Assembly (NCBI GenBank): GCA_045633415.1
Contig: JAZQYH010000056.1
Coordinates: 1-6,651 of the forward strand
DNA length: 6,651 nt
Direction: 5' to 3'
Origin: RGIG3102 sp045633415
GTDB lineage: Bacteria; Bacillota; Clostridia; Oscillospirales; Ruminococcaceae
The notes under the pieces were generated by a model. It searched no databases and was not told the DNA's origin. It worked only from the letters and a program-made list of their open reading frames with translations. Positions 1 to 5,637 of the stretch are shown here, one piece after another (positions within the stretch are counted from its first letter, which is position 1; every line of letters begins with the position of its first letter). Position numbers and translations under genes: made by a program.

Positions 1-141
1 CGTCTGGAAGAAAACCCAGTAAAATCTGCATATATCATCACAGCAGACAGCGAATTTGAAACAAACTACGGCAAAAAAGCAAACAAAAGAAGAAAACTGT
101 ACAACGGTATGATTCCTTGTCAGGTTTATATGTATTATTAA
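1..141 (+). CDS. C-terminal end of an RlmL/YpsC-type 23S rRNA guanine-N2 methyltransferase (5' partial)
   Basis: Only the last 46 codons and the TAA stop are present; the gene begins before the window. The tail has the shape of THUMP-domain class I SAM-dependent RNA methyltransferases (RlmL/YpsC group): a beta strand reading AYIITADSEFE, then GKKANKRRKLYNG and a short aromatic end, QVYMYY. In that family the C-terminal KK.KRKLYNG..K...Y segment closes the Rossmann methyltransferase fold. Known members methylate N2 of a guanosine in 23S rRNA in the cytoplasm. The catalytic N/D-PP-Y motif and the THUMP domain lie outside the window, so the assignment rests on the tail alone. Codons are AAA/GAA/ACA-rich like the rest of the backbone. 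The gene ends directly in an intrinsic terminator, so it is the last gene of its transcript. Confidence 0.72.
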   Translation, partial: RLEENPVKSAYIITADSEFETNYGKKANKRRKLYNGMIPCQVYMYY

Positions 142-148
142 AAAATAT

Positions 149-176
149 GGTGAGCACATTTGTGCTCACCTTTTTT
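149..176. terminator. Bidirectional intrinsic terminator between convergent genes
   Basis: A perfect 9-bp stem, GGTGAGCAC (149-157) with GTGCTCACC (162-170), closes a 4-nt ATTT loop and is followed by six T (171-176). On the minus strand the same stem is followed by a run of six T (complement of 140-145, inside the stop codon and 3' flank of the upstream gene). It can therefore end the rRNA methyltransferase transcript from the left and the tmcAL/DUF3139 transcript from the right. The minus-strand gene stops at 180, only nine bases before the stem. Confidence 0.9.
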
Positions 177-179
177 CTA

Positions 180-529
180 TTAATCCAAATCCGGATATTT
201 CGGTGGTGTTTCCAGATACCGGTTATCAATACTGTTCCACATCTGATTATATATGATAAGAAGTACATCTCCGTTTTTCTTGTAGTGATACGCGTAAATG
301 TATTCTGGGTCATTTTTGAATTTTATGTGTATATAATGCCCGTTCTGTGTGTAGTCCTTTAAAACTTCCTTGCTTTCTATCTGGGAAAAATCCACTCCCT
401 GCAAAATCATATATTTGTCCACGGCTTTTTCAGCACGGATTCTTTGTATTGGAAAGTCGTAAAGATATATACTAACAAAAAACATAAGAATAAACAGATA
501 TATTTTTTTTCAGTGGATAGCTTTTTCAT
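180..529 (-). CDS. DUF3139-like small membrane-anchored protein, frameshifted at an A8 tract
   Basis: The body, read from about 509 down to the TAA at 182-180, resembles DUF3139 proteins: an N-terminal hydrophobic anchor, a basic stretch with AEKAVDKY, then ILQGVDFSQIESKEV, a YTQNGHYIHIKF strand, YIYAYHYKKNG, and a KYPDLD end. No biochemical role is known for the family. The longest in-frame ATG (485-483) lies inside the hydrophobic segment and has no ribosome binding site. A strong site (GGAGGGG, 542-536) with 6-nt spacing precedes an ATG at 529-527, but that frame reads MKKLSTEKK and then a different frame ending in TGA at 409-407. Adding one A to the eight-A run (complement of 503-510) would join both parts into about 116 residues starting MKKLSTEKKIYLFILMFFVS, a normal signal anchor. 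The gene is therefore broken, slippage-controlled, or carries a base-count error. It lies 27 bases after tmcAL with no terminator between, so it is probably co-transcribed. The family call is by recall of its pattern. Confidence 0.68.
503..510 (-). repeat. A8 homopolymer (minus strand) at the frame break of the DUF3139-like gene
   Basis: Eight consecutive T on the plus strand read as eight A in codons 7-9 of the minus-strand gene. The ribosome-bound frame needs nine A to continue into the conserved body; with eight it ends after 40 residues. Runs of this kind are prone to replication slippage, transcriptional slippage and sequencing miscounts. Confidence 0.85.
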
Positions 530-556
530 AGTTTACCCCTCCATATTGGTTCAAAA

Positions 557-1747
557 TTACACTTTTATCAACTTCCTTACAAAATCCTGTCTTGGTTCAC
601 CGCTGAATTTACAGAAAGTTGCCTGCATATCACAGGCACGGCTTTCAGCTATTGCTATTTTGCGGCAGTCATCATTTTTTTCGCTTAAAATCTTTACAGA
701 GTGGGAGATTGGCAAAGGACAGTTTTTGCTTGCAGTTTTTAAAAATTCTTCGCCGTTTTTATCAAAGCCAAGGAGACGGATATACTGAATATCCTTTGGC
801 ATATCATTTTTTACACCCAGAAAAGCAGACAGGATAATTCTGTTCAGTCTTGCTCTGGTATATCTTTTAGTAGGCAGATTGTCAAACAGCATTTCCATGC
901 TGTTGCTTACACTTGCTGCCTTTTCCAGACTACCAGCTAGTTCGCTGTTACAATCAGTTATCTGCATAAAATCTTCGCTGGTTTTATTTCTTAAACTGAA
1001 CAGCACCGCTTTTTCCCAGCTGGTATCAGGTAAAAAGTAACTGCCTCTGTCCAGACAGGTTTCCATAGTGGCGGCACTTTCCTGTGGGATGAATTTATAA
1101 ATCTGCTCATAGCGGTATTCGCTTATCATTTTTCTTACACCGCTGGCAGATGCAAACCCATCTTTTTCACCCATCTGGTTATAACCAGCGCCTTTTCGTT
1201 TAAGGGCGATTATTTCTGGCTGCCAGTTAATTTTTATACAGGCTTTTATATATTCTATTGCCAGAATGTCATTTGATGCAGACACTACTTCTTTGTTTAG
1301 TTCAAACTTATCAAAAATGGCTTTTTCTCGGGCGGTAGGGAAGGGCAGGTTTTGTTCAAGATATCTTTTCAGGGAATTTTCGTATTCATCACTGAGAATA
1401 AATATGGCTATTTCCTGTAACATCTGTGCGTTTCCACTTTCACTGCCAAAGCATACGGCATCTACACTCATGGCTTTCAATGTCTGCATACCGGCCATAG
1501 CATAGCCTTCTGCGCTCATGGATGAGAATGGATATGGGATTTCAGCCACCAGATTTACACCGCCTTCCAAAGCCATTTTGGCCCTGTCGTGCTTATTCAA
1601 AAGTGCAGGCATGCCACGCTGTACACAGCTGCCACTCATAGCAACAATCACAGTATCAAAGCCATTTTCTTTCAAAAAATCAATCTGATACTTGTGTCCT
1701 GTATGAAAAGGATTATATTCTGCCACAATTCCAACAGATTTAGACAT
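557..1747 (-). CDS. tmcAL: tRNA(Met) cytidine acetate ligase TmcAL (YlbM, DUF795)
   Basis: This 396-residue cytoplasmic enzyme activates acetate with ATP to acetyl-adenylate and acetylates N4 of the wobble cytidine C34 of elongator tRNA-Met, which protects AUG decoding; that activity is known from Bacillus subtilis. The N-terminus GIVAEYNPFHTGH carries the nucleotidyltransferase HxGH signature (H15-H18). It is followed by the family block MSGSCVQRGMPALLNKHDRAKMAL (two parts, residues 37-60), AEIPYPFSS (68-76), CFGSESG (99-105), and a KRKGAGYNQ...ASASGVRKMI region matching the family's S-A-x-x-(I/V)-R motif. Length is close to the roughly 400-415 residues usual for the family, and nothing appears truncated. 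The ATG follows AAAGGAGAA (1760-1752) at good spacing. It is divergent from ackA and upstream of the DUF3139-like gene in the same transcript. Arg and Lys codons fit the AT-rich backbone. Confidence 0.93.
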   Translation of the reverse strand: MSKSVGIVAEYNPFHTGHKYQIDFLKENGFDTVIVAMSGSCVQRGMPALLNKHDRAKMALEGGVNLVAEIPYPFSSMSAEGYAMAGMQTLKAMSVDAVCFGSESGNAQMLQEIAIFILSDEYENSLKRYLEQNLPFPTAREKAIFDKFELNKEVVSASNDILAIEYIKACIKINWQPEIIALKRKGAGYNQMGEKDGFASASGVRKMISEYRYEQIYKFIPQESAATMETCLDRGSYFLPDTSWEKAVLFSLRNKTSEDFMQITDCNSELAGSLEKAASVSNSMEMLFDNLPTKRYTRARLNRIILSAFLGVKNDMPKDIQYIRLLGFDKNGEEFLKTASKNCPLPISHSVKILSEKNDDCRKIAIAESRACDMQATFCKFSGEPRQDFVRKLIKV

Positions 1748-1764
1748 AAAATTCTCCTTTAATC

Positions 1765-1793
1765 TTGAAAAATTCTTAATGGTATTATATAAT
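1765..1793 (+). promoter_or_regulatory. Predicted sigma-A promoter for ackA
   Basis: TTGAAA (1765-1770), a 17-base spacer and a perfect TATAAT (1788-1793) form a near-consensus housekeeping promoter. The predicted start is near 1800, giving a leader of about 39 bases before the ackA ATG. Strength fits a highly expressed fermentation gene. The element lies within the tmcAL promoter and early leader on the other strand. Confidence 0.72.
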
Positions 1794-1812
1794 AAAGTAG
1801 TTGAATAAACAA
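1784..1812 (-). promoter_or_regulatory. Predicted sigma-A promoter for tmcAL
   Basis: On the minus strand, TTGTTT (1812-1807) and TATAAT (1789-1784) are separated by 17 bases. This puts transcription start near 1777, about 30 bases before the tmcAL ATG. The -10 is perfect; the -35 matches only TTG. Its -10 overlaps the -10 of the opposing ackA promoter by two bases (1788-1789). Confidence 0.6.
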
Positions 1813-1838
1813 TATAAAATTACTTGGAGGACACACCA

Positions 1839-3041
1839 ATGAAAATCTTAGTTATTAACTGCGGTTCCAGTTCACTGAAATATCAGCTGATTGATATGAC
1901 AGACGAAAGCGTTATCTGTAAAGGTAACTGTGAAAGAATTGGCATCGACGGCTCATTCATCACACATAAAGCAAACGGCGGCGAATGGAAAGTAGAAGTT
2001 GACTTCCCAACACACAAAGAAGCATTCAACAAAGTTGTTGATATGATGACAGTAGGCGAAGGCAAAGTTATCGAAAGCAAATCCGAAATCGATGCTATCG
2101 GCCACCGTATCGTTCAGGGTGCTGAAAAATTCAGCGAACCATGCCTTGTTAACGATGAAGTTATCCAGATCATCGACGACCTGTCCGTTCTGGCTCCAGC
2201 TCATAACAAAGCTCATGCTATCGGTCTGCGTTCTGCAAAAGAAGTTTTCGGTGCTGACGTTCCAAACGTAGTAGTATTCGACACAGCTTTCCACGCAACA
2301 ATGCCACCTAAAGCTTACATGTACGCTGTTCCATACGAATTCTATGAAAAATATGCTGTTCGTCGTTACGGCTTCCACGGCACATCTCATAAATTCGTTT
2401 CCAGAGCTGCTGCTGAATATCTGGGCAAAAAACCAGAAGAACTGAAAATGATCACACTTCACCTTGGTAACGGTGCTTCCCTGGCAGCTGTTGACGGTGG
2501 TAAAGTTGTAGACACATCTATGGGTCTCACACCACTTGGCGGCTTCATGATGGGTTCACGTTCTGGTGACCTTGACCCTTCAGTTGTAGGTTACATCTCT
2601 GAAGTTACAGGTATCAAAGGTAACGACCTGACAGACTACCTGACAAAGAAAGCTGGCTTCCTGGGCGTTTCCGGTATCTCCAGCGACTGCCGTGACATCG
2701 AAGTTGCAGCAGAACAGGGCGATGAAAAAGCTAAACTGGTTCTGGATATGTACTTCTACCAGCTGCAGAAATTCGTAGGTAGCTACACAGCTGCTATGAA
2801 CGGTCTTGATGTAATGGTATTTACAGCAGGTATCGGTGAAAACTCTGCAAACGTACGTGAAGGCGTATGTGAAGGTCTGGGCTTCTTCGGCGTAGAAATC
2901 GACAAAGAACAGAACAAAAAACGTGGTCTTGCAGTAAACGACATCACAGGTCCTAACTCAAGAGTTAAAGTTCTGGTTGTTGCTACAAACGAAGAACTTA
3001 TGATTGCTCGCGACACAATGAACGTTGTTAACGCAAAATAA
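1839..3041 (+). CDS. ackA: Acetate kinase
   Basis: This 400-residue cytoplasmic enzyme transfers phosphate between acetyl phosphate and ADP, giving acetate and ATP, the energy-yielding end of acetate fermentation (or acetate activation in reverse). It shows the first acetate kinase signature (N7-C-G-S-S-S, K14), GHRIVQG with R90, FDTAFH with D148, the second signature RYGFHGTSH with H180, MGSRSGD with R241, and TNEELMIARDT with E385. These align with the catalytic Asp, His, Arg and Glu known from the Methanosarcina enzyme. The start is the ATG at 1839, eight bases after GGAGG (1826-1830); an in-frame TTG at 1824 abuts that site and is unlikely. Codon use is strongly biased (Arg is 8 CGT, 3 AGA, 1 CGC; Thr almost only ACA), as in highly expressed genes. 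No phosphotransacetylase gene lies in the window, though pta often sits beside ackA. A terminator follows 12 bases after the stop. Confidence 0.98.
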   Translation: MKILVINCGSSSLKYQLIDMTDESVICKGNCERIGIDGSFITHKANGGEWKVEVDFPTHKEAFNKVVDMMTVGEGKVIESKSEIDAIGHRIVQGAEKFSEPCLVNDEVIQIIDDLSVLAPAHNKAHAIGLRSAKEVFGADVPNVVVFDTAFHATMPPKAYMYAVPYEFYEKYAVRRYGFHGTSHKFVSRAAAEYLGKKPEELKMITLHLGNGASLAAVDGGKVVDTSMGLTPLGGFMMGSRSGDLDPSVVGYISEVTGIKGNDLTDYLTKKAGFLGVSGISSDCRDIEVAAEQGDEKAKLVLDMYFYQLQKFVGSYTAAMNGLDVMVFTAGIGENSANVREGVCEGLGFFGVEIDKEQNKKRGLAVNDITGPNSRVKVLVVATNEELMIARDTMNVVNAK

Positions 3042-3053
3042 TCATACATAATC

Positions 3054-3083
3054 AATGCGGTGAGATTTCTCACCGCATTTTTT
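3054..3083 (+). terminator. Intrinsic terminator of ackA
   Basis: A perfect 11-bp stem, AATGCGGTGAG (3054-3064) with CTCACCGCATT (3069-3079), closes an ATTT loop and runs into six T (3078-3083, the first two pairing in the stem). It starts 12 bases after the ackA stop. The upper stem and loop (GGTGAG-ATTT-CTCACC) resemble the terminator at 149-176. On the minus strand the 3' side is not a clean T run, so it mainly serves ackA. Confidence 0.92.
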
Positions 3084-3088
3084 GTTAC

Positions 3089-3121
3089 AAAAAGCAAAGC
3101 CACTGCAAAGGCAGTGGCTTT
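3089..3121 (-). terminator. Intrinsic terminator of the VIT1-fusion gene
   Basis: An 11-bp perfect hairpin (AAAGCCACTGC 3096-3106 with GCAGTGGCTTT 3111-3121, 4-nt loop) is followed on the minus strand by GC and five T (complement of 3089-3093). Five further pairs (3091-3095 with 3123-3127) can form past a single bulged A at 3122. It lies about 54 bases after the minus-strand stop. Together with the ackA hairpin it insulates two convergent genes. Confidence 0.78.
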
Positions 3122-3175
3122 AGCTTTGAGATTAATACTTAAGAGGTTATATAATGTGAATTTTGTGAGTTGATT

Positions 3176-4057
3176 TTAAATATCTACGCCGAGGACGGCT
3201 TTTGCCGCTACACCTACAAAGAAGGAGATAACAGCAACACTGATGGAGATAACAGCCATTTCTGTAAATCTTGATTTAAATGGCTGGTCCTGTGCAACTG
3301 ATGTGTAGTATGTAAAGCCTGCAATAATCAGAATTACTGTCAGCATCATAAGTGCCAATGCCAGCAGATATTGGCTGTTGCCAAGAAGCAGGTAAGGCAG
3401 TATCAGGAGCACTACAGTGATAAGATATGCAGAGCCTGTATATGCACAGGATTTCAAAGCGTCGTCTCTGCCTTCACTTTTAGCCGCCAGAAATTCGCTG
3501 GAAGCCATTGAGAATGTGGCAGAAATACCTATAATCAAGCCAGACAGCGCAATCAGTCTTGTATTCTGCATTGCAAATGTAAAGCCAGCCAGAGAACCTG
3601 TCAGTTCAACCAGAGCGTCATTAAGACCCAGAACCATACTGCCTACATACTGCAGTCTTTCTTCGTCCAGCATACCAAGCAGTGCACTTTCGTGTTCTTC
3701 TTCCTGCTGTCTTATAATAATGCTTTCTTCTACTTCACTAGCCAGTTTTTCATATTCTTCCTGTGAGCTTTCTTCACCATTTTCCATAAGCTTTACTGCA
3801 AATGTAAAACCAAAGATTCTGGCCAGCAGTTTGTATTTGAAGATTTTGCCTTTTTCAGGTTTCATTTCGATACCTGTGTAGCTTTTCCAGATTTCATAAT
3901 GTATTTTTTCTTCTTCAGAAAGTCGGAGAAGAGTCTGTTTGTTTTCTTCACCTTTTGCAAATTTTGCTATTTCAGCATATATAACACTTTCTGTCAGCTC
4001 GCTTTGCTGCATTTTTTTAATTATTTCAAGAGCCTGTGGAGAGATCGTTTTAACCAT
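3176..4057 (-). CDS. Ferritin-like (rubrerythrin-type) domain fused to a VIT1/CCC1 iron transporter, MbfA-like
   Basis: The 293-residue protein has two parts. Residues 1 to about 130 form a ferritin-like four-helix domain with acidic metal-site residues: E23, a first ExxH at E50-H53, E92, and a second ExxH at E119-H122. Residues about 135-293 form a VIT1/CCC1 membrane domain beginning GSMVLGLNDALVELTG, with SMASSEFLAAKSEGRDD after the second helix and roughly five hydrophobic helices (about 137-160, 166-187, 205-225, 228-249, 265-290). The same architecture occurs in MbfA of rhizobia, which exports iron, and in erythrin-VIT proteins. Export or detoxification of Fe(II)/Mn(II) across the cell membrane is therefore inferred; direction is not shown here. 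The ATG follows GGAGG (4070-4066) by eight bases. It is a single-gene transcript with its own promoter and terminator. No convincing Fur box was seen upstream. Confidence 0.88.
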   Translation of the reverse strand: MVKTISPQALEIIKKMQQSELTESVIYAEIAKFAKGEENKQTLLRLSEEEKIHYEIWKSYTGIEMKPEKGKIFKYKLLARIFGFTFAVKLMENGEESSQEEYEKLASEVEESIIIRQQEEEHESALLGMLDEERLQYVGSMVLGLNDALVELTGSLAGFTFAMQNTRLIALSGLIIGISATFSMASSEFLAAKSEGRDDALKSCAYTGSAYLITVVLLILPYLLLGNSQYLLALALMMLTVILIIAGFTYYTSVAQDQPFKSRFTEMAVISISVAVISFFVGVAAKAVLGVDI

Positions 4058-4116
4058 TAATATTTCCTCCTTTTATTTCTATTTATGTAAAATATTGTAA
4101 ATTTTTTCTTAATGAC

Positions 4117-4145
4117 ATTATATATTAATAAGTAATAAAATGCAA
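4117..4145 (-). promoter_or_regulatory. Predicted promoter of the VIT1-fusion gene
   Basis: On the minus strand, TTGCAT (4145-4140), 17 bases and a perfect TATAAT (4122-4117) predict a start near 4110 and a leader of about 53 bases. The -35 is weak beyond TTG. The -10 and the bases after it closely match the tmcAL promoter (see findings). The surrounding 4071-4160 stretch is very A/T-rich and holds no gene. Confidence 0.55.
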
Positions 4146-4155
4146 TAGAAAATAT

Positions 4156-4187
4156 AAAAAATTACCCTGTTTTATAATAAAACAGGG
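4156..4187 (-). terminator. Intrinsic terminator of the ElaA-type gene
   Basis: A 10-bp stem (CCCTGTTTTA 4165-4174 with TAAAACAGGG 4178-4187) closes a 3-nt loop. On the minus strand it is followed by TAA and six T (complement of 4156-4161). It begins about nine bases after the GNAT stop and ends shortly before the VIT1-fusion promoter, so the two minus-strand genes are separate units. Confidence 0.82.
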
Positions 4188-4196
4188 CAGTGGTTA

Positions 4197-4640
4197 TTAA
4201 AATGTAACTGTCATTGGTGTGTGTGAAATTCCATCTTCCAGAAATTCTTCGCCACATGGTTCAAAACCGAATTTTTTGTAAAAATCAAGGGCGTATGTCT
4301 GTGCTTCAATAAAGATTGATTTCGCACCCATTTCCAGCTGTGCCGCTTCGATGCCGTATTCCATTACTTTGGCACCCAGACCTTCGCCACGACGCTTGGA
4401 CAATACTCTGCCAATCTGCACAGTACTGCTTTCAATGTCTTTTTCAAAAATACGCAGATAAGCTACTATTTCGTCGCCTTCTTCCAGCCATACGTGAAGG
4501 CTGTTGTAGTCTGTGCCGTCCACTTCCTGATATGGGCATTCCTGTTCAACTACAAAAACAGCAGTTCTTATTTTCAGTATTTCATATACTTCTCTTGGTG
4601 TAAGTCTGTCAAATTTTTTGATTACAAGTGTCTGTTCCAT
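4197..4640 (-). CDS. elaA: ElaA-family GNAT N-acetyltransferase
   Basis: This 147-residue protein has the single-domain GNAT fold that moves an acetyl group from acetyl-CoA to an amine; the ElaA substrate is not established. The ElaA hallmark IRTAVFVVEQECPYQEVDGTD spans residues 24-44 (two blocks). IGRVLSKRRGEGLG (76-89) supplies the acetyl-CoA pyrophosphate loop (R84-x-x-G87-x-G89), and DFYKKFGFEPCGEEFLEDGI is the usual beta-6/beta-7 end. Length matches the roughly 150 residues of the family. The ATG is preceded by GGAGAA with a 6-nt gap, and the gene ends in two consecutive in-frame TAA codons. It is monocistronic and divergent from the amidohydrolase gene, whose promoter overlaps its own. 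No signal peptide is present, so it acts in the cytoplasm. Confidence 0.9.
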   Translation of the reverse strand: MEQTLVIKKFDRLTPREVYEILKIRTAVFVVEQECPYQEVDGTDYNSLHVWLEEGDEIVAYLRIFEKDIESSTVQIGRVLSKRRGEGLGAKVMEYGIEAAQLEMGAKSIFIEAQTYALDFYKKFGFEPCGEEFLEDGISHTPMTVTF

Positions 4641-4667
4641 AATATTTCTCCGTTGTTTGATATTAAT

Positions 4668-4696
4668 ATTTTATCACTGTTTATTTACATTGTCCA
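4668..4696 (-). promoter_or_regulatory. Predicted promoter of the ElaA-type gene
   Basis: On the minus strand, TGGACA (4696-4691) and TAAAAT (4673-4668) lie 17 bases apart, each one base off consensus. The expected start is near 4661, about 20 bases before the ATG. A TGATA-N9-TATCA inverted repeat (4658-4676) covers the -10 and start site and could be an operator. Confidence 0.62.
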
Positions 4697-4713
4697 TTAT
4701 CCTATGGTAAAAT
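4684..4713 (+). promoter_or_regulatory. Predicted extended -10 promoter of the amidohydrolase gene
   Basis: TTTACA (4684-4689), an 18-base spacer and TAAAAT (4708-4713) preceded by TGG (4705-4707) form an extended -10 promoter. The start would be near 4720, with a leader of about 22 bases. The -35 hexamer sits inside the spacer of the opposing ElaA promoter, so the two overlap. Confidence 0.62.
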
Positions 4714-4741
4714 TATTTCAATAAATAAATGAGGTGAAATT

Positions 4742-5578
4742 ATGGGTAGAATTGATATACATCTCCATCTTCAGAACGAAAAAGGTCTTATGGAAATGTC
4801 TTCTCCTGCAGTGGAAATGTTGCCACATCTGGAAGAACTGGGCATTGATCACGGTGTTCTGATGTCTATTTCAAACGAATGGAATGAACACAACAAAAAA
4901 ACTGTGGCACAGTATCCTGATAAATTCCACTGGATGTGCCATGTTGAACTGAACGATGACATCCAGGCACAGCTGGCAGACCACAAAACAAACGGTGCAA
5001 TCGGCGTCGGTGAAATCACACATAACCTGTGGATTGAAAACGAAAAAATCCAGCAGCTTTTTGCCGCCGCAGAAAAACTGAATATGCCTGTGCTTTTCCA
5101 TATGAGCGGGGAAGAAGGCTTCAGTTATGGTATCTGTGACAAACCAGGTCTTACAATGCTGGAAGAATCACTGAAAAAATTCCCAAATCTTAAATTTATC
5201 GGTCACAGCCAGACTTTCTGGCACGAAATGACAGGTGAAGCCGCTACAGACAAAGAAAGCAGAAACCAGTGGGGCCAGGGTCCTGTAAAACCAGGCGGAC
5301 GCATCCCATATCTGTTTGAAAACTATCCAAACCTTTATGGTGACCTTTCTGCAAACAGCGGTGGTCAGGCTATTATGAGAGACGAAGAATTCGGCCTTGA
5401 ATTCCTGCACAAATATGCTGACAGACTTTTCTTTGCAACAGATATGGTAAACGTGACAATGAAATTCCCTCTGGGCGAATATCTGGACAAACAGCTGGAA
5501 GCTGGTAAGCTGGATAAAGAAGTTTACGAAAAAATCTGCTGGAAAAATGCAGAAAAGCTTATCAAGGGTCAATTGTAA
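4742..5578 (+). CDS. Amidohydrolase-2 family metal-dependent hydrolase or decarboxylase
   Basis: This 278-residue cytoplasmic protein has the TIM-barrel metal site of the amidohydrolase-2 (PF04909) group. The pieces in order are DIHLH with H7 and H9 on strand 1, VGEITH (E91), FHMSGEEG (H120), FIGHSQTFW (H155), the family-typical YGDLSANSG (199-207), and FFATDM with D234 on strand 8. All expected metal or catalytic positions are present and length is normal (about 270-300). The family includes ACMSD-type decarboxylases and several hydrolases, so the substrate cannot be named from sequence. The ATG follows GAGGTG (4731-4736) at short spacing. It is divergent from the ElaA-type gene, and the next gene starts 59 bases downstream on the same strand with no terminator between, so both may share a transcript. 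Arg codons (4 AGA, 1 CGC) fit the backbone. Confidence 0.88.
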   Translation: MGRIDIHLHLQNEKGLMEMSSPAVEMLPHLEELGIDHGVLMSISNEWNEHNKKTVAQYPDKFHWMCHVELNDDIQAQLADHKTNGAIGVGEITHNLWIENEKIQQLFAAAEKLNMPVLFHMSGEEGFSYGICDKPGLTMLEESLKKFPNLKFIGHSQTFWHEMTGEAATDKESRNQWGQGPVKPGGRIPYLFENYPNLYGDLSANSGGQAIMRDEEFGLEFLHKYADRLFFATDMVNVTMKFPLGEYLDKQLEAGKLDKEVYEKICWKNAEKLIKGQL

Positions 5579-5637
5579 GATAAATCTGAATTTGTCGAAC
5601 AGTTAGGAAAATAAGAATTTGTAGGAGGGAATAATTC

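Noticed and set aside
180..485. Taking the ATG at 485 as the true start of the DUF3139-like gene
   Set aside because: It lies inside the hydrophobic anchor and has no ribosome binding site, while a strong site and ATG are found 44 bases upstream in another frame.
1824..1838. TTG start giving ackA five extra residues
   Set aside because: The TTG abuts the GGAGG ribosome binding site itself, and the ATG at 1839 gives the canonical acetate kinase N-terminus MKILVINCGSSS.
1953..2462. 169-codon open frame antisense to ackA
   Set aside because: It lies wholly inside ackA, shows no known motif or ribosome binding site, and is explained by the strong codon bias of ackA.
3417..3881. 154-codon plus-strand open frame inside the VIT1-fusion gene
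   Set aside because: It is a serine-rich low-complexity shadow of a well-supported transporter gene.
4081..4105. TGTAAA direct repeats in the VIT1-fusion leader as a metal-regulator site
   Set aside because: They are not a Fur-type inverted repeat and sit in very A/T-rich sequence where such repeats are expected.
5168..5572. 134-codon open frame antisense to the amidohydrolase
   Set aside because: It is a cysteine- and phenylalanine-rich shadow of a gene with all metal ligands intact.
5588..5622. Direct repeat GAATTTGT (5588-5595 and 5615-5622) before the serine hydrolase as an insertion scar
   Set aside because: Eight A/T-rich bases 27 apart are easily chance, and no element lies between them.
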